Source of the DNA: Thioflexithrix psekupsensis
Lineage (GTDB): Bacteria; Pseudomonadota; Gammaproteobacteria; Beggiatoales; Beggiatoaceae
DNA length: 64,000 bases
NCBI RefSeq assembly: GCF_002149925.1
Contig: NZ_MSLT01000012.1
Location: forward strand, 372,001 to 436,000
Direction of reading: 5' to 3'
In this document: piece by piece, positions 27,494-35,510 of the stretch
Layout: every line of letters starts with the position of its first letter
Position numbering within the stretch: position 1 is the first letter of the stretch
Position numbers and translations under genes: made by a program
The notes under the pieces: generated by a model
Seen by the model: only the letters and a program-made list of their open reading frames with translations
What the model was told of the DNA's origin: nothing
Database searches by the model: none

Positions 27494-28831
27494 TTAAATG
27501 CGCATTTCCGAAGGATTAAAAGCCCGTCCATTCACTGTTACTCCTCCTTGTTGTAATTGAACGGCTGTTTTATAAAGCTCCGTGTCTTGATCGACAATAA
27601 ACCAACCTTTAGATACCCATTGGGTCAAATATTCTTGTACTTGGGGATGGTTAGCGAATTCTTGTGGAGGCAGTTCTAATAACACGGCAATTAAATTTTG
27701 CAAGGCCGTTTTGGGTAATGACAAATCCAATTGGCCATTAATCGCCTGTAGCCATGCCTGTGGATTTAACATGGCCATGCCCGCGGGATGAGATTGCACA
27801 TTGACCAATAACTGTCCTTGCGTGCGACCGTCTGGAGTATCGAAATAAAATTGCTTAATCGTCAATTGTGGCTTGCTCGCCATGAGCTGCGGCAAATGTT
27901 GCAACATCGCGCCCATTATCATAAAATTCTTCTGTGATCCTGACCATTGATTCGCCATTTTTATTTGCTGCTGCAAAGCGCGCAAAGAAGGCAAATGCAA
28001 TTGACTTAATTCAAATTCCATGACACCAGGGCCATAATGACCTTCATCCGTTTGCGCTTGATCTAATTGGCTGTGAACAGTGAGCGTTAATTGCTCTTGA
28101 TTCACCTGATTATGCCAACGAATCGCTACCGCATTTAAACGGGTACTTGGCAACAAATCCCCTTGCAATTCGATATGTTCAATTTGCAAACTGCCTTCTC
28201 CCGTCATTAAGTCCAATAAACTGTCTTGCATATTCGCCGATAAATTGATTCCCTTAAATAAAATCTGTCCATGCGAATTGCCATATTCTAAAGAGGGAAT
28301 AGACAATTGATTGACCATTTGTTGCGTGCGGAGATTTAAACGAATTTCGCCGGTTAAAGCCTGACCGTGTATTTTTTCATTATCGCGCTGCATAGCCACA
28401 TCCGGCACCGCATAACGACTCACCACATTGCCATCCCAATGCACATCAGTAGAAAATGTGGCCGGCTGCCAATGGGCTTGAAATTGTTGTCCCGTCGCTT
28501 GCATTTCTAATTCTGAAGGAATTGATTCAATTGTTGATTCAATGACCGTGGTAAAATGCGGCGGAATGGCGTGACGAATATGGTGATTAAAAATAATTCT
28601 TTGCCGCATTTCATCATCACTGACATTCACATCTGAGAGTTGATAAACCGTGCGGGCATTAGCGGTCAACCAACCTTGTGTATAATGGGTTTCTTTTAAA
28701 GTTAAACCCGCATAAAAAGGCTGTTCGATTAATTTAGTAAATTCCTGTTTAGCCTGTAACCCTGTAAAATAAGGGCTGGCCAATCCCACAATCATTATCA
28801 GCAGTAAAAAAGAAAATAATAAGCGTTTCAT
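27494..28831 (-). CDS. YdgA-like protein (DUF945), exported or membrane-anchored
   Basis: A 445-residue protein with an N-terminal signal anchor (KRLLFSFLLLIMIVGLASPYFTG) followed by a long soluble domain. The sequence has the DUF945/YdgA look: ...F..LI.QPFYAGLTLKETHYTQGWLTANA near the start, and repeated LP.L...QL.I..F.F.TPDG...G.L-type strands later. The biochemical role of this family is not established. It converges on the HAD gene (adjacent stops) and is divergent from soxXA. Confidence 0.75.
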   Translation of the reverse strand: MKRLLFSFLLLIMIVGLASPYFTGLQAKQEFTKLIEQPFYAGLTLKETHYTQGWLTANARTVYQLSDVNVSDDEMRQRIIFNHHIRHAIPPHFTTVIESTIESIPSELEMQATGQQFQAHWQPATFSTDVHWDGNVVSRYAVPDVAMQRDNEKIHGQALTGEIRLNLRTQQMVNQLSIPSLEYGNSHGQILFKGINLSANMQDSLLDLMTGEGSLQIEHIELQGDLLPSTRLNAVAIRWHNQVNQEQLTLTVHSQLDQAQTDEGHYGPGVMEFELSQLHLPSLRALQQQIKMANQWSGSQKNFMIMGAMLQHLPQLMASKPQLTIKQFYFDTPDGRTQGQLLVNVQSHPAGMAMLNPQAWLQAINGQLDLSLPKTALQNLIAVLLELPPQEFANHPQVQEYLTQWVSKGWFIVDQDTELYKTAVQLQQGGVTVNGRAFNPSEMRI

Positions 28832-29005
28832 TAGACATCTGTCCTTATGTTACATTAAGTGCATTTTGGGGTTGATGGATATTTTCACATTATATCCTTT
28901 CGTCTTGCTGTTGTCTTGCTTGGTATTCACACTTTCTTTTCTGGCAAAAATCCGTATCATAGGCCAGCGGTTAATGATGTAAAAAACACAACCTTAGGAG
29001 GATTT

Positions 29006-30274
29006 ATGGGTCATCAATCCCAATTTATACGTTATTTTATTCAAACGCTTAGTGGTGCTAGTTTATTGTTTGCAGCCCAATTGACAGTGTCTGCTGCGCC
29101 AATGTCTGGCGACGTGCCTTTGGAAATCGAACAACCCGCTTATCAAACACCATGGAAACGTTATGGCAACTGGCCACAAGAAGATTGGTCTCAATTCAAC
29201 ACCTTAGACAAACCCCGTACCTCTATCCAAGCTCCTCCCGTCGGGAAAATGCAGCCTGTGCCGAATCCGATTGTGGGAGATGCGGAAAATGGTAAAAAGC
29301 TGGTTGCTGATCGCAGTCGTGGTGGCAGTTGTTATGCGTGTCATGCCATGCCCGGTGCCAGTTTGCCCGGTAATGTGGGGCCAGAATTTTTTAATGTGGG
29401 CAGTTGGGGGCGCAGCGATGAACATTTGTACAATTATATCTACGATCCCCGCGCCTTTAACCCCGGCACCGTCATGCCACCGTGGGGCGCACACGGCGTT
29501 TTTACCCAACAAGAAATTTTTGATATTGTCACTTATTTAAAAACCCTCACCGGCAAAGGCGGTTATCCTGATTCAATGGAAAATCCCTTTACTCGACCAG
29601 AGCCAGTTGAAGATCGAGACAATTTGGACTTGTTTGAAAATCCCGGCATGTTAGGGCAGGAATTGGGAGAACAGTTATACAGTGTGGCCGGCCCTAACGG
29701 TCAATCGTGTGCCAGTTGTCATGAAAAACCCGCGCAGTTGTTCAAAACGTGGGCGACTTCTATGCCCAGATTTGAAGCGCGTTTGAACAAAATGTTGGGG
29801 ATTGAAGAATTTATCACGCGCCACGCCCGCGCCACTATGGATATTGATTATCCCATGCAATCCAAGCAAAATACGGGTTTATCGATTTATTTACGCCATT
29901 TAGCGAATGGACAAGCGATTGCCATGGACACCAGCGATCCCAATACCCAAGCCGCTTTAGCGCGTGGAGAAGCATTAAGTGTGGTGAAATTGGGGCAATT
30001 GAATTTTGCTTGTATTGATTGCCATGATTTTGGGGCAAAACGTTGGATTCGCGGACAATATTTGTCGGGTGTGGAGGGGATGATTGCGCATTTCCCGACT
30101 TATCGCACCAGTCGCACTGAAATTTGGGATATTCGCAAACGTCTACAATGGTGTGGTGTGGCGATCCGCGCCAATGAACTGCCACCTGATGCGCCAGAAT
30201 ATGGAGACATTGAGTTGTTTTTAAATGTGAAAAATAACGGCAAAACGTTTAGTGTGCCGGGGATTCGTCATTAA
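29006..30274 (+). CDS. soxXA: Fused SoxX-SoxA triheme c-type cytochrome (thiosulfate oxidation)
   Basis: A periplasmic cytochrome that would join thiosulfate to the SoxY carrier as the first step of the Sox pathway. The start is ATG 29006, set by AGGAGG seven bases upstream. A signal peptide ends near VSAA-PM. Residues ~80-190 are SoxX-like: CYACH (109-113), GNVGPEF, and Met ligand segment GTVMPPWG. Residues ~210-422 are SoxA-like: CASCH (235-239), CIDCH (336-340), and the cysteine of the active site in LQWCGVAIRA (Cys383), where SoxA carries the persulfide heme ligand. SoxX and SoxA are separate subunits in characterised organisms; here one continuous frame carries both. No soxYZB genes lie within the window. 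Confidence 0.88.
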   Translation: MGHQSQFIRYFIQTLSGASLLFAAQLTVSAAPMSGDVPLEIEQPAYQTPWKRYGNWPQEDWSQFNTLDKPRTSIQAPPVGKMQPVPNPIVGDAENGKKLVADRSRGGSCYACHAMPGASLPGNVGPEFFNVGSWGRSDEHLYNYIYDPRAFNPGTVMPPWGAHGVFTQQEIFDIVTYLKTLTGKGGYPDSMENPFTRPEPVEDRDNLDLFENPGMLGQELGEQLYSVAGPNGQSCASCHEKPAQLFKTWATSMPRFEARLNKMLGIEEFITRHARATMDIDYPMQSKQNTGLSIYLRHLANGQAIAMDTSDPNTQAALARGEALSVVKLGQLNFACIDCHDFGAKRWIRGQYLSGVEGMIAHFPTYRTSRTEIWDIRKRLQWCGVAIRANELPPDAPEYGDIELFLNVKNNGKTFSVPGIRH

Positions 30275-30309
30275 CCGTTTGTTTTTTCGTGATTGCTCGT
30301 AATCGTAAT

Positions 30310-30341
30310 AGAGGGACGTGTTGTATTTTGACCGTCCCTCT
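30310..30341 (+). other. Hairpin between soxXA and gluQ
   Basis: AGAGGGACG (30310-30318) and CGTCCCTCT (30333-30341) form a perfect 9-bp stem 36 bases after the soxXA stop. No T run follows on either strand, so it may be a weak or factor-dependent terminator or an mRNA-stabilising structure. Confidence 0.5.
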
Positions 30342-30425
30342 GACTTTCCAACCTAAAGTTGCCGTGATTCTTGAAAGCCCAGTGTTTACACAGCGCACGA
30401 GAGTACGACGCAACACCAACCCAAC

Positions 30426-31322
30426 ATGTTGCCTCACAACATGATTTCATCACAAAAATCCGTTTATCGTGGGCGTTTTGCGCCTTCTCCGACAGGCGCA
30501 TTGCATCTGGGGTCTTTGTTGACCGCAGTGGGAAGTTATTTACAGGCGCGACAGCAACGGGGAGTTTGGTTATTGCGCATGGATGATGCCGACCATTACC
30601 GTTGTCGTCAGGAAGCCAGTGCATCTATTGTGGCGGATTTAGCGGCTTTAGGTTTTCATTGGTCAGAGGAAATTCGCTATCAACGTCGCGTATTAAGTGA
30701 TTATCAGCAGGCCTTAAACCGCTTACAAGAACAACAAGCGGTATTTGCGTGTGCTTGTTCGCGTAAACGTTTGGCCGGGACACGAATTTATGATGGGCAT
30801 TGTCGTTTTGGTGTCGCGGAGGGCGAAACGGCGCGGGCTTATCGTCTCAAGGTGCCGGACAGGGTCGTGTGTTGCACGGATAAATTACATGGTTCTGTCT
30901 GTCAAAATCTCGCCCATGTTTGGGGAGATTTTGTGTTATGGCGGGCTGATGGTGTATTCGCTTATCCACTGACCGTTGTGGTAGACGATGGCGTTCAAGG
31001 CATAACTGAAGTGGTGCGTGGCGCGGATTTATTAGAGGAAATGCCCCGCCAGTGGTACTTACAGCACTTGTTAGGTTACGCCCACCCCGAATATTTACAT
31101 TTACCGTTGGTTTTTGGTGCTAATGGATTAAAGCTCAGTAAACAACATGGTGCGCCTGCGATTGTTTCGGCTGAAGGCACGCGATTATTGTGGCGTGTGC
31201 TGACATTATTGGGACAATCTCCCCCAGAAGACTTGCAACAAGACAGTTTATCTCGGTGTTGGGAATGGGCGATTGCGCACTGGCGTATCGAAACATTGCC
31301 AAAAGAAATACATTTATCTTAG
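30426..31322 (+). CDS. gluQ: Glutamyl-Q tRNA(Asp) synthetase
   Basis: Attaches glutamate to the queuosine base in the anticodon of tRNA(Asp), a truncated relative of glutamyl-tRNA synthetase lacking the anticodon domain. The 298-residue length fits. The HIGH-like region is RFAPSPTGALHLGSL (17-31). Zinc ligands are seen in CACS (Cys109, Cys111) and YDGHC (Cys126), and the KMSKS-like motif is LKLSKQHGA. Two in-frame ATGs (30426, 30441) are possible starts; neither has a clear ribosome site. In many gammaproteobacteria the gene sits beside dksA; that is not so here. Confidence 0.92.
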   Translation: MLPHNMISSQKSVYRGRFAPSPTGALHLGSLLTAVGSYLQARQQRGVWLLRMDDADHYRCRQEASASIVADLAALGFHWSEEIRYQRRVLSDYQQALNRLQEQQAVFACACSRKRLAGTRIYDGHCRFGVAEGETARAYRLKVPDRVVCCTDKLHGSVCQNLAHVWGDFVLWRADGVFAYPLTVVVDDGVQGITEVVRGADLLEEMPRQWYLQHLLGYAHPEYLHLPLVFGANGLKLSKQHGAPAIVSAEGTRLLWRVLTLLGQSPPEDLQQDSLSRCWEWAIAHWRIETLPKEIHLS

Positions 31323-31355
31323 CATTTTACCGTGAATGGCTGGTGTTTAGCGCGA

Positions 31356-31814
31356 TTATTCCTTATTTCTCGAAGAATGGCGCACTTGATATTCCCCAAT
31401 GGCGCGCACCAATTCTGGCCAAGGTAATTGTGCTAAATCGCCATAATGGCGTAGTGTTTTAGAGATTAATTCATGAATATCTAATACTATTTTTACTGAC
31501 TCCAATTCAGGAGACAATAATTCTTGTAAAGCAAATAAACCACCGCAAACTAATTTCATTTTTTTAGCATGTGGCATGGGTTGATTCACTTCAATAATTT
31601 TCAAGGCAAAACGGGCTTTTTCATTTAATTGCGAAAAAAACATTTCACATTGTTGTTGTGCCATTAGATTTTGACAATAGACCGTTTCTCGTTCGGCAAT
31701 AAATAATTTTTTAGCTTGCCTACAATGGCAACGTTGCGTTAATATGCCTTTGACAAAAGGACAAGAACGCTCGATCAATGCGGCTTGAGTTTGGCGAAAC
31801 TGTTCTTCATCCAT
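31356..31814 (-). CDS. Cysteine-rich conserved protein of unknown function
   Basis: A 152-residue soluble protein. The N-terminal half has a spaced cysteine set: Cys18 (SCPF), Cys29 and Cys31 (RCHCRQAKK), then AERETVYC and QQQC, with a basic/aromatic pattern that suggests metal or Fe-S binding. A C-terminal LPWPELVRAIGEYQV segment is conserved-looking. I recognise the general pattern from uncharacterised proteobacterial proteins but cannot name a family. It is divergent from the membrane-protein gene to its right, with little space between, so the two may share a regulatory region. Confidence 0.65.
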   Translation of the reverse strand: MDEEQFRQTQAALIERSCPFVKGILTQRCHCRQAKKLFIAERETVYCQNLMAQQQCEMFFSQLNEKARFALKIIEVNQPMPHAKKMKLVCGGLFALQELLSPELESVKIVLDIHELISKTLRHYGDLAQLPWPELVRAIGEYQVRHSSRNKE

Positions 31815-31856
31815 AACAAAATCCTTTATCTAAAGTTTAGAAAATTTATAAAAATT

Positions 31857-32570
31857 ATGAAACTATTGAGCTTGTTGGAAAAATTAATTTTACCGATTTT
31901 TTTATTGTGTTTACTTTTCTGTTTAACCACTGTTTTTTCTCATCTGACTCAAGATGCGAATTGGAATCGATTTTTAGCCATTAATTGGCATCGTATTGTT
32001 GAATTATTAGATTTAAGAGAAGAAAACACAATTGCCACTTGGTTTTCTAGTATTGTGTTTTTTCTCACTGCGTTGAGTTTCGTGTTATTAGGTTGGGGAC
32101 ATGCGCCCCATTACCATCCTCATTCTCAGCAACGTCTTATTTTTAAATTAGCGGCATTAGCCACATGTTTATTGTCTGCGGATGAAGTGGGCAGTTTGCA
32201 TGAAACAGCAGGTTCTTGGGCGGATCGATCTCTGACTTTATTGCAAGATACGCCGATTTATGGCATGGGCTACCCTTGGTTATTATTAAGTCCTATTATT
32301 GTATTGGTTTTTGCTTTTATTGTGTTTAATTTATTTCAAATCACTGCTTTAGTCAATCAAGTGCAAGAAACAGTAAAAATTCGGGCTTTATTATGGGCAG
32401 CGATTGTTATTTTACCCAGTGTTTTTGTGTTTGAATTTATGGAGGCTTATCTGGGTTATTTGCGGCAGAAAAATACTTTTTTTCCTGTTATTGAAGAGCT
32501 ATTAGAAGTCATGGGGATGTTTTGTCTTTATATGGCTAATATTTTAATAGCGCGTTATTATCGCTTATAA
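31857..32570 (+). CDS. Integral membrane protein of unknown function
   Basis: A 237-residue protein with about six membrane segments. ATG 31857 is preferred because the first membrane helix starts at once (KLLSLLEKLILPIFLLCLLF). A longer frame from 31785 would overlap the divergent gene. Acidic residues are placed at membrane edges in SADEVGSLHE (middle) and VIEELLEVMGM (C-terminal), a pattern shared with an uncharacterised family of bacterial membrane proteins. No enzymatic motif is known for it. The stop overlaps the stop of the converging kinase gene by six bases. Confidence 0.65.
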   Translation: MKLLSLLEKLILPIFLLCLLFCLTTVFSHLTQDANWNRFLAINWHRIVELLDLREENTIATWFSSIVFFLTALSFVLLGWGHAPHYHPHSQQRLIFKLAALATCLLSADEVGSLHETAGSWADRSLTLLQDTPIYGMGYPWLLLSPIIVLVFAFIVFNLFQITALVNQVQETVKIRALLWAAIVILPSVFVFEFMEAYLGYLRQKNTFFPVIEELLEVMGMFCLYMANILIARYYRL

Positions 32571-35447
32571 TTCCAGCTTTTTAGCGCGGTAAGGTTCAAG
32601 CAATTCGCATATTTTCTGACTTTGGAATAATTTGGCAAAAGCGCGGATATGTTGAAATAAAATATGTAGCTTGGGATGTTGGGTGTCTAAAACGTCTAAT
32701 TCGCTTAATAACCGCTTCATTTTTCCCACTAAAGCCAATTGATATAAGGGTTCAATAATAGATTCGGGAACATCTTGAATATCGGGTAAAGACAATGGAG
32801 GTGTTTCTATAGAAAGGGGAGATAATTCGGCTTCAGTGACTCCATAAATCCATTGCAAATTTAAATGTTGTTGCAATAATGCTAATAAGCGTTCTAAATG
32901 CACAGGTTTGGGAATAAACGCATTGCAACCGCTGGCTAAACTGCGGGCTTGAGTGGCATCAAAAGCATTCGCAGAAACAGCAATAATAACAGTTTCACTA
33001 AACTGCTTTAATGTGCGCAATTGTTCCACCATATTAAACCCATCTAATTCAGGCATCACCAAATCCACTAAAATCACATCAGGAGGTTGCGTAATGGCAC
33101 TGGCTAATCCTTGCTTACCATCTTGCGCTTCTCGAATAATAAAACCCAATGGAGACAACATGTTAATCAGCACATTACGATTTTCTGGTTTATCATCGAC
33201 TAATAATAAACTCCGTTTCTCTCCACTATAACCAATTACAGTACGAGAAGATTCTTTAGTGTAAATCGTCTGCGTTTTTGCGATGGCGGGTAAAGTGATT
33301 TCAAACCAAAATAAACTTCCCTTTCCCACTTCACTGCGCACATGTAATTTACCCCCCATAATTTCCACTAATGTGTTGCTAATAGATAGCCCTAATCCTG
33401 TGCCTTCGCTGGTATTTAAATATTTATGGTGTACGGTAGGAACTTGGTGAAAAGGTAGAAAAATATCATTTAAATATTCTTCAGGAATGCCAATACCCGT
33501 ATCTTTAATAGTAAAGCATACCCGATCTTGTTGATAACGCACATCAAAAGTAATTTCTCCTTGTTCAGTAAATTTAATGGCATTGCCTAATAGATTAATT
33601 AATATTTGCCGCAATCTTTTCTCATCAGCTTTAATCACTTCGGGTAATGGCGATAAGGCATGATAATTAAATTTTAAATGTTTTTGTTCCGCACGCATAC
33701 TGAATAAATCAATTAAATCTCGCAAAAATTGCGTAAAGCGCACTTCACCTAATTGCAATTCTATTTTACCCGCTTCTATTTTTGCTAAATCTAAAATATC
33801 GTTAATTAACGTCAGCAAATGTTCGCCACTGCGCCGAATGACACTGATTCCTTCACGCTGTTTTGTTGTTAAATCAGTGGCTTGTCCAAGCACTTGCGCG
33901 TAACCCAGAATGCCATTCAGCGGCGTACGCAATTCATGGCTCATGCTGGCAAGAAATTGATTTTTAGCGCGATTGGCCGCCTCAGCGGCTTCTTTGGCTT
34001 GTTGCAGGGCAAATTCAGCCTGTTTGCGCTGGGTAATATCCTCCATCGTCATTAAAATGCCAATCACTTTACCTTGCGCATTATGCAAAGGAATGCGATT
34101 ATTTTCCGTCCAAATTTCTTGTCCATTCGGTAAAATAACCGTGCGCACTAAATGATAATGCGCCACATTGCTATTAATGACATTTTTATCTGCTTCATAA
34201 AATAATTTTAAATTGCGTTCGGTCAGTGTTAATTCATGTTCACTTTTACCAATAATATTTTCTGCATTTTCCACATTGGCCAATCGGGTAAAATTTCGAT
34301 TGCATCCCATGAATTGACCTTGCGTATCTTTCCATGCAATATATTGAGGAATGCTATCAATCACCAAACGCAATAATTTTTCTTGTGCAAATAAACGATG
34401 TTCTAAACGATGAAAAATTTGCGCCGCTGAAACCGTACGCACAATAATCACTAATAAAGTAATAAATATCACCGCTAAAACAATTTTTTCCATTTCCCGA
34501 ATGGGTGCCATTGCATCATTTTCTGGTAAAACATTCATTAAAATCCAGTAACGCTCCGGATGATTATCATCAAAATAAAGGCGATTTAAACCAATAATCA
34601 TTTGGTGCTGATCACTGAATAATAACAAGGTTTGATGAGTATTATTCATTCGTTGTTCTAATTGAGGAAAATCTGAGAAAAACTGCGGTGATTGTTGATG
34701 TTCAAAGCCAAAAGTTAAATGATTATTATAAGGGTGACTGAGATAATAGCCTTGTTGATTAATCAGATAAGAACGAGTGCCATCTACCGTTAATAAACTT
34801 AATAAAGATCGGGCATCAATTTCAGCCATTAATACCCCTTGAAAATTCCCTTGTAAATCGTACAAAGGCAAACTGACTTCTACAATCGGCAAATAGGGAA
34901 CAACTAAGATGTTATTTTCAGTGCGCTTTAGACGAATATTCGCCACACTCATTTGCCCTGCATTGCGCGATTGACTTTCTTTAAATAAGGGCGATTCGCT
35001 TAAATCAGGCGCGGTTTCTGCGAGATGACGTTGGATTCTATTTTGTTGATATTCCACCCGTAATTGTTCTTTTCCTCGTTCATCCATATAGCGCAATATT
35101 TGATAAAATTTCTTACTTTCTAAAGTGGTAATAAAAATATTTTCTAATTGAGTTAACCATTTTTCTTTAGCTTCTGCATTGGCGATATGCTGATTAATTA
35201 AACCTTGTAAAGGGGCGGTGTAACTTAGGGTGGATAAATCGCTGAAATAATGGGTTAATGTGCTGTGCAATTCGTGACTTAAATGGGAAACATTGCCATT
35301 AACTTGCGCCAAAGCGGCTTTTAACAGGCTATCTTTGGCGTTATGATAGCTAATGTACATCGCAATACCCAAAGGCAATAATGCCACAGGTAACAGCAAA
35401 GCAAAAAGTTTATTTTCAGTTAAAAAACGGTAAATAACAGATAGCAT
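32565..35447 (-). CDS. Membrane hybrid histidine kinase: dCache-PAS-HisKA-HATPase-REC
   Basis: A 960-residue sensor kinase. TM1 is at ~12-32, a periplasmic double-Cache sensor at ~40-310 and TM2 at ~313-335. A PAS domain at ~350-470 (SIPQYIAWKDTQGQFMGCN) precedes HisKA with His504 (SMSHELRTP), HATPase ~605-715 (IKDTGIGIPEE, GTGLGLSIS) and a receiver ~733-855 with Asp795 (ILVDLVMPELDG). A ~100-residue helical C-terminus follows. The Cache domain suggests a small-molecule ligand such as an amino or organic acid. No cognate regulator is adjacent. It is downstream of clpB, separated by a strong terminator, so it must have its own promoter in the short 63-bp gap. Confidence 0.93.
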   Translation of the reverse strand: MLSVIYRFLTENKLFALLLPVALLPLGIAMYISYHNAKDSLLKAALAQVNGNVSHLSHELHSTLTHYFSDLSTLSYTAPLQGLINQHIANAEAKEKWLTQLENIFITTLESKKFYQILRYMDERGKEQLRVEYQQNRIQRHLAETAPDLSESPLFKESQSRNAGQMSVANIRLKRTENNILVVPYLPIVEVSLPLYDLQGNFQGVLMAEIDARSLLSLLTVDGTRSYLINQQGYYLSHPYNNHLTFGFEHQQSPQFFSDFPQLEQRMNNTHQTLLLFSDQHQMIIGLNRLYFDDNHPERYWILMNVLPENDAMAPIREMEKIVLAVIFITLLVIIVRTVSAAQIFHRLEHRLFAQEKLLRLVIDSIPQYIAWKDTQGQFMGCNRNFTRLANVENAENIIGKSEHELTLTERNLKLFYEADKNVINSNVAHYHLVRTVILPNGQEIWTENNRIPLHNAQGKVIGILMTMEDITQRKQAEFALQQAKEAAEAANRAKNQFLASMSHELRTPLNGILGYAQVLGQATDLTTKQREGISVIRRSGEHLLTLINDILDLAKIEAGKIELQLGEVRFTQFLRDLIDLFSMRAEQKHLKFNYHALSPLPEVIKADEKRLRQILINLLGNAIKFTEQGEITFDVRYQQDRVCFTIKDTGIGIPEEYLNDIFLPFHQVPTVHHKYLNTSEGTGLGLSISNTLVEIMGGKLHVRSEVGKGSLFWFEITLPAIAKTQTIYTKESSRTVIGYSGEKRSLLLVDDKPENRNVLINMLSPLGFIIREAQDGKQGLASAITQPPDVILVDLVMPELDGFNMVEQLRTLKQFSETVIIAVSANAFDATQARSLASGCNAFIPKPVHLERLLALLQQHLNLQWIYGVTEAELSPLSIETPPLSLPDIQDVPESIIEPLYQLALVGKMKRLLSELDVLDTQHPKLHILFQHIRAFAKLFQSQKICELLEPYRAKKLEL

Positions 35448-35464
35448 AAAAATTCATTTTTTCT

Positions 35465-35497
35465 TAAAAAAAATATTCCCACCAAAGAGGTGGGAAT
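35465..35497 (-). terminator. Rho-independent terminator after clpB
   Basis: On the minus strand ATTCCCACC-tcttt-GGTGGGAAT forms a perfect 9-bp stem directly followed by a run of eight T after one A. It begins 14 bases beyond the clpB stop. Confidence 0.92.
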
Positions 35498-35510
35498 GAG
35501 AGAAAATCAA

